Below the pieces are notes generated by a model that saw only the letters and a list, made by a program, of their open reading frames with translations, was not told the DNA's origin and made no database searches. Source: Corallococcus sp. CA053C (GTDB taxonomy: Bacteria > Myxococcota > Myxococcia > Myxococcales > Myxococcaceae). From it: a DNA stretch of 64,000 nt. Position numbers and translations under genes: made by a program. The first letter of the stretch is position 1. Every line of letters begins with the position of its first letter. Below are positions 63,155 to 64,000 of the stretch, piece after piece. The stretch covers positions 1 to 64,000 of the forward strand of contig NZ_RAWA01000007.1 in assembly GCF_003611675.1 (NCBI RefSeq), written 5' to 3'.

Positions 63155-63361
63155 ATGATTCACCTGGTGAAAGAGGCGGGAAAGACGTTGCTCGCCCTCG
63201 TCGCGGCTTCTGCCTTGTCATTCACTGCCACGCAGGCCTTCTCCACGCCAGCACCCCAGGGGCCCCTGGCGTATACCTGTGATGCCTGCATCCAGTCTTG
63301 CATCGAATTGGGCTTCCAGTCTGGCTTCTGCGTCAGCAAGAACGACTGCGCTTGCTATTGA
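63155..63361 (+). CDS. Defensin-like (CS-alpha-beta pattern) secreted peptide precursor
   Basis: 68 residues with a perfect AGGAGG five bases before the ATG. A signal peptide (LLALVAASALSFTATQAFS) is followed by a short pro-like segment (TPAPQGPLAY) and a mature peptide of about 28 residues with six Cys at 42, 45, 49, 59, 65 and 67. The spacing is C-x2-C-x3-C-x9-C-x5-C-x-C: the CxxxC plus CxC arrangement of CS-alpha-beta peptides, with a GFC gamma-core start (57-59). Defensin-like peptides are known from myxobacteria (for example AdDLP of Anaeromyxobacter). A strong terminator follows directly, so this is a one-gene transcript. Antimicrobial activity is inferred. Confidence 0.75.
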   Translation: MIHLVKEAGKTLLALVAASALSFTATQAFSTPAPQGPLAYTCDACIQSCIELGFQSGFCVSKNDCACY

Positions 63362-63365
63362 ATTT

Positions 63366-63401
63366 CCTGCCCTGACTGCCCGTGTCGCGAGTCAGGGCAG
63401 G
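63366..63401 (+). terminator. Terminator of the defensin-like gene
   Basis: CCTGCCCTGACT (63366-63377), 12-base loop, AGTCAGGGCAGG (63390-63401): a perfect 12-bp stem starting five bases after the stop codon. Confidence 0.8.
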
Positions 63402-63426
63402 TAGCCGCTTTCGGCGACGAAGGCCT

Positions 63427-63512
63427 TCACGGCGGCAAGGAATGCTGCGGGGGCAGTGACAGGCGCTCCAGAATGGCGCGCACTGCGTTGGGTGCCGTCA
63501 GCCGGAATCTGG
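63427..63512 (-). pseudogene. Possible C-terminal relic of an IS91-type transposase
   Basis: A short minus frame ending at TGA 63427-63429 encodes RFRLTAPNAVRAILERLSLP and PQHSLPP. This resembles the C-terminal GRLRFIA...ILRHLGLP segment of IS91-like (Y2) transposases. The piece is only about 28 codons, so the call rests on a weak match plus the clearer relic of the same family at 63881-64000. Confidence 0.4.
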
Positions 63513-63533
63513 TGAGGGGAAATCAGAACTCCA

Positions 63534-63565
63534 CCCCCTCCTGACACAAAGCCATCAGGAGGGGG
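63534..63565. terminator. Perfect 11-bp hairpin
   Basis: CCCCCTCCTGA (63534-63544), 10-base loop, TCAGGAGGGGG (63555-63565). It lies downstream of the DUF3606 gene on the minus strand, where TTCTGATTT follows the stem, so it may terminate that gene. A remnant inverted repeat of a mobile element is the alternative. Confidence 0.55.
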
Positions 63566-63659
63566 AACACAGTCTTACGGGAGTGGAGAACAGGCCTTGG
63601 GCCCTTGCGCCCACGAGCAGCAGGTCCTCACTCGTACGAAATGCTGCGGCAAGCGTGCT

Positions 63660-63836
63660 TTACTTGAGCAGGCGCCGCCGCACGTCGTCAGCCATCACAC
63701 CCACGGCATTGACGGCAGCACGCAACTGCGCCTCCGTGCACCCGAACTGGTTGCACCAATACTTCACCTCCCAAGTCTCGTTGACGTTGACGCGCGAGCG
63801 GTCCGCCGGACCGCGATTCTTGAGATCATCGCTCAT
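63660..63836 (-). CDS. DUF3606 small protein
   Basis: 58 residues from the ATG at 63836, with GGAGGAA five bases upstream. It begins SDDLKNRGPADRSRVNVNET, continues WEVKYWCNQFGCTEAQLRAA and ends VMADDVRRRLLK. This is the full-length DUF3606 family pattern (RGPxDRxRVNVxExWEVxYW, then LRxAVxxVG). The family is widespread in proteobacteria, small and cytosolic, function unknown. It lies between two IS91-type transposase relics and may have been carried or stranded by that element. Confidence 0.85.
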   Translation of the reverse strand: MSDDLKNRGPADRSRVNVNETWEVKYWCNQFGCTEAQLRAAVNAVGVMADDVRRRLLK

Positions 63837-63880
63837 GGCACTTCCTCCGAAAGATTGCGAAGGCAGGTCTATGAGAGGAC

Positions 63881-64000
63881 TTAAAGCAGCACCATACCTC
63901 GCATGGGGTAGGTCCCGTCCTTTGCATCCAGCCCGGTGAAGAGCAGGTGCGTGGTGCCGTTCGGCAGCGGGCGCTTCATCCGATAGGCAATGCGGCCGGC
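63881..64000 (-). pseudogene. IS91-type transposase fragment, runs off the right edge
   Basis: The minus strand entering from the right edge encodes AGRIAYRMKRPLPNGTTHLL followed by FTGL, the conserved (G)RVAYRxKRPLPDGTTHLLFTGL block of IS91/ISCR-like Y2 transposases. It then departs from the family (DAKDGTYPMRGMVLL) and stops at TAA 63881-63883. The C-terminal third is therefore replaced and the copy is dead. The upstream part lies outside the window. Confidence 0.75.

Overview
The window reads as a chromosomal contig of a high-GC myxobacterium, most like Corallococcus or Myxococcus. This rests on the strong G/C third-position bias, the many lipoproteins and secreted beta-propeller or Ig-like proteins, ELWxxDGT-repeat and collagen-like proteins, DUF3606, a very large NRPS, and a myxobacterial defensin-like peptide. 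The genus is inferred, because no rRNA or marker gene is present. Bases 1-19 match the Nextera mosaic end at 18 of 19 positions, so the left edge is a short-read contig end and genomic sequence starts near base 20.

Left part (20-18,900): a truncated gene and a small membrane protein come first. They are followed by a minus-strand redox operon (diheme peroxidase, Tat metallophosphoesterase, c-type cytochrome) downstream of a LysR gene. The LysR gene is divergent from a secreted single-domain APCDD1-like protein. Next come a lower-GC beta-gamma-crystallin/aerolysin-like fusion, a YWTD-propeller lipoprotein, a histidine kinase/FixJ-type regulator pair, an FAD monooxygenase, a DUF2156 acyl/aminoacyltransferase-like membrane protein, small secreted proteins and a serine beta-lactamase-like hydrolase. 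Decayed copies of two local genes are scattered here: an APCDD1 fragment at 11.2 kb and an LTxxQ (Spy-like) lipoprotein at 14.6 kb.

Middle part (18,300-31,700): this is a recombination-scarred segment. A block of about 1.65 kb (Spy-like 3' end plus the 3' two-thirds of a PHB-depolymerase-family esterase) occurs at 18.7-20.3 kb and again at 26.5-28.2 kb. The first copy abuts a lipoxygenase that has lost its N-terminal half and is followed by a frameshifted cytochrome P450. The second copy is joined to a truncated IS21 istA. A SIR2-like gene lies between the copies with relics of a crotonase, another unidentified gene and IS ends. The intact esterase, a secreted protein with NxDL/EGR repeats and a SMI1-like protein complete the segment.

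Centre-right (31,743-52,022): one 6,759-residue NRPS gene on the minus strand. Its order is C-A(Ser)-T, C-A(?)-T, C-A(Glu)-T, C-A(Lys-like)-T, A(Gln)-T with no C domain, C plus an A-domain stub, C-A(Asp)-T-TE. Substrate codes were read by eye. The missing C and the missing A-T are out of register, so they do not look like simple assembly collapse of repeated modules.

Right part (52,174-64,000): a collagen-like lipoprotein, a LysR/DoxX/polysaccharide-deacetylase locus, an unrecognised protein with faint amidoligase-like features, an ArsR-SRPBCC-DoxX operon with a GGCATAT operator, a TetR/NmrA-like reductase pair with its own palindrome, an ELWxxDGT lipoprotein, a 68-residue defensin-like precursor followed by a strong terminator, and a DUF3606 gene between two IS91-type transposase relics. 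No tRNA, rRNA, CRISPR array or replication origin was seen.
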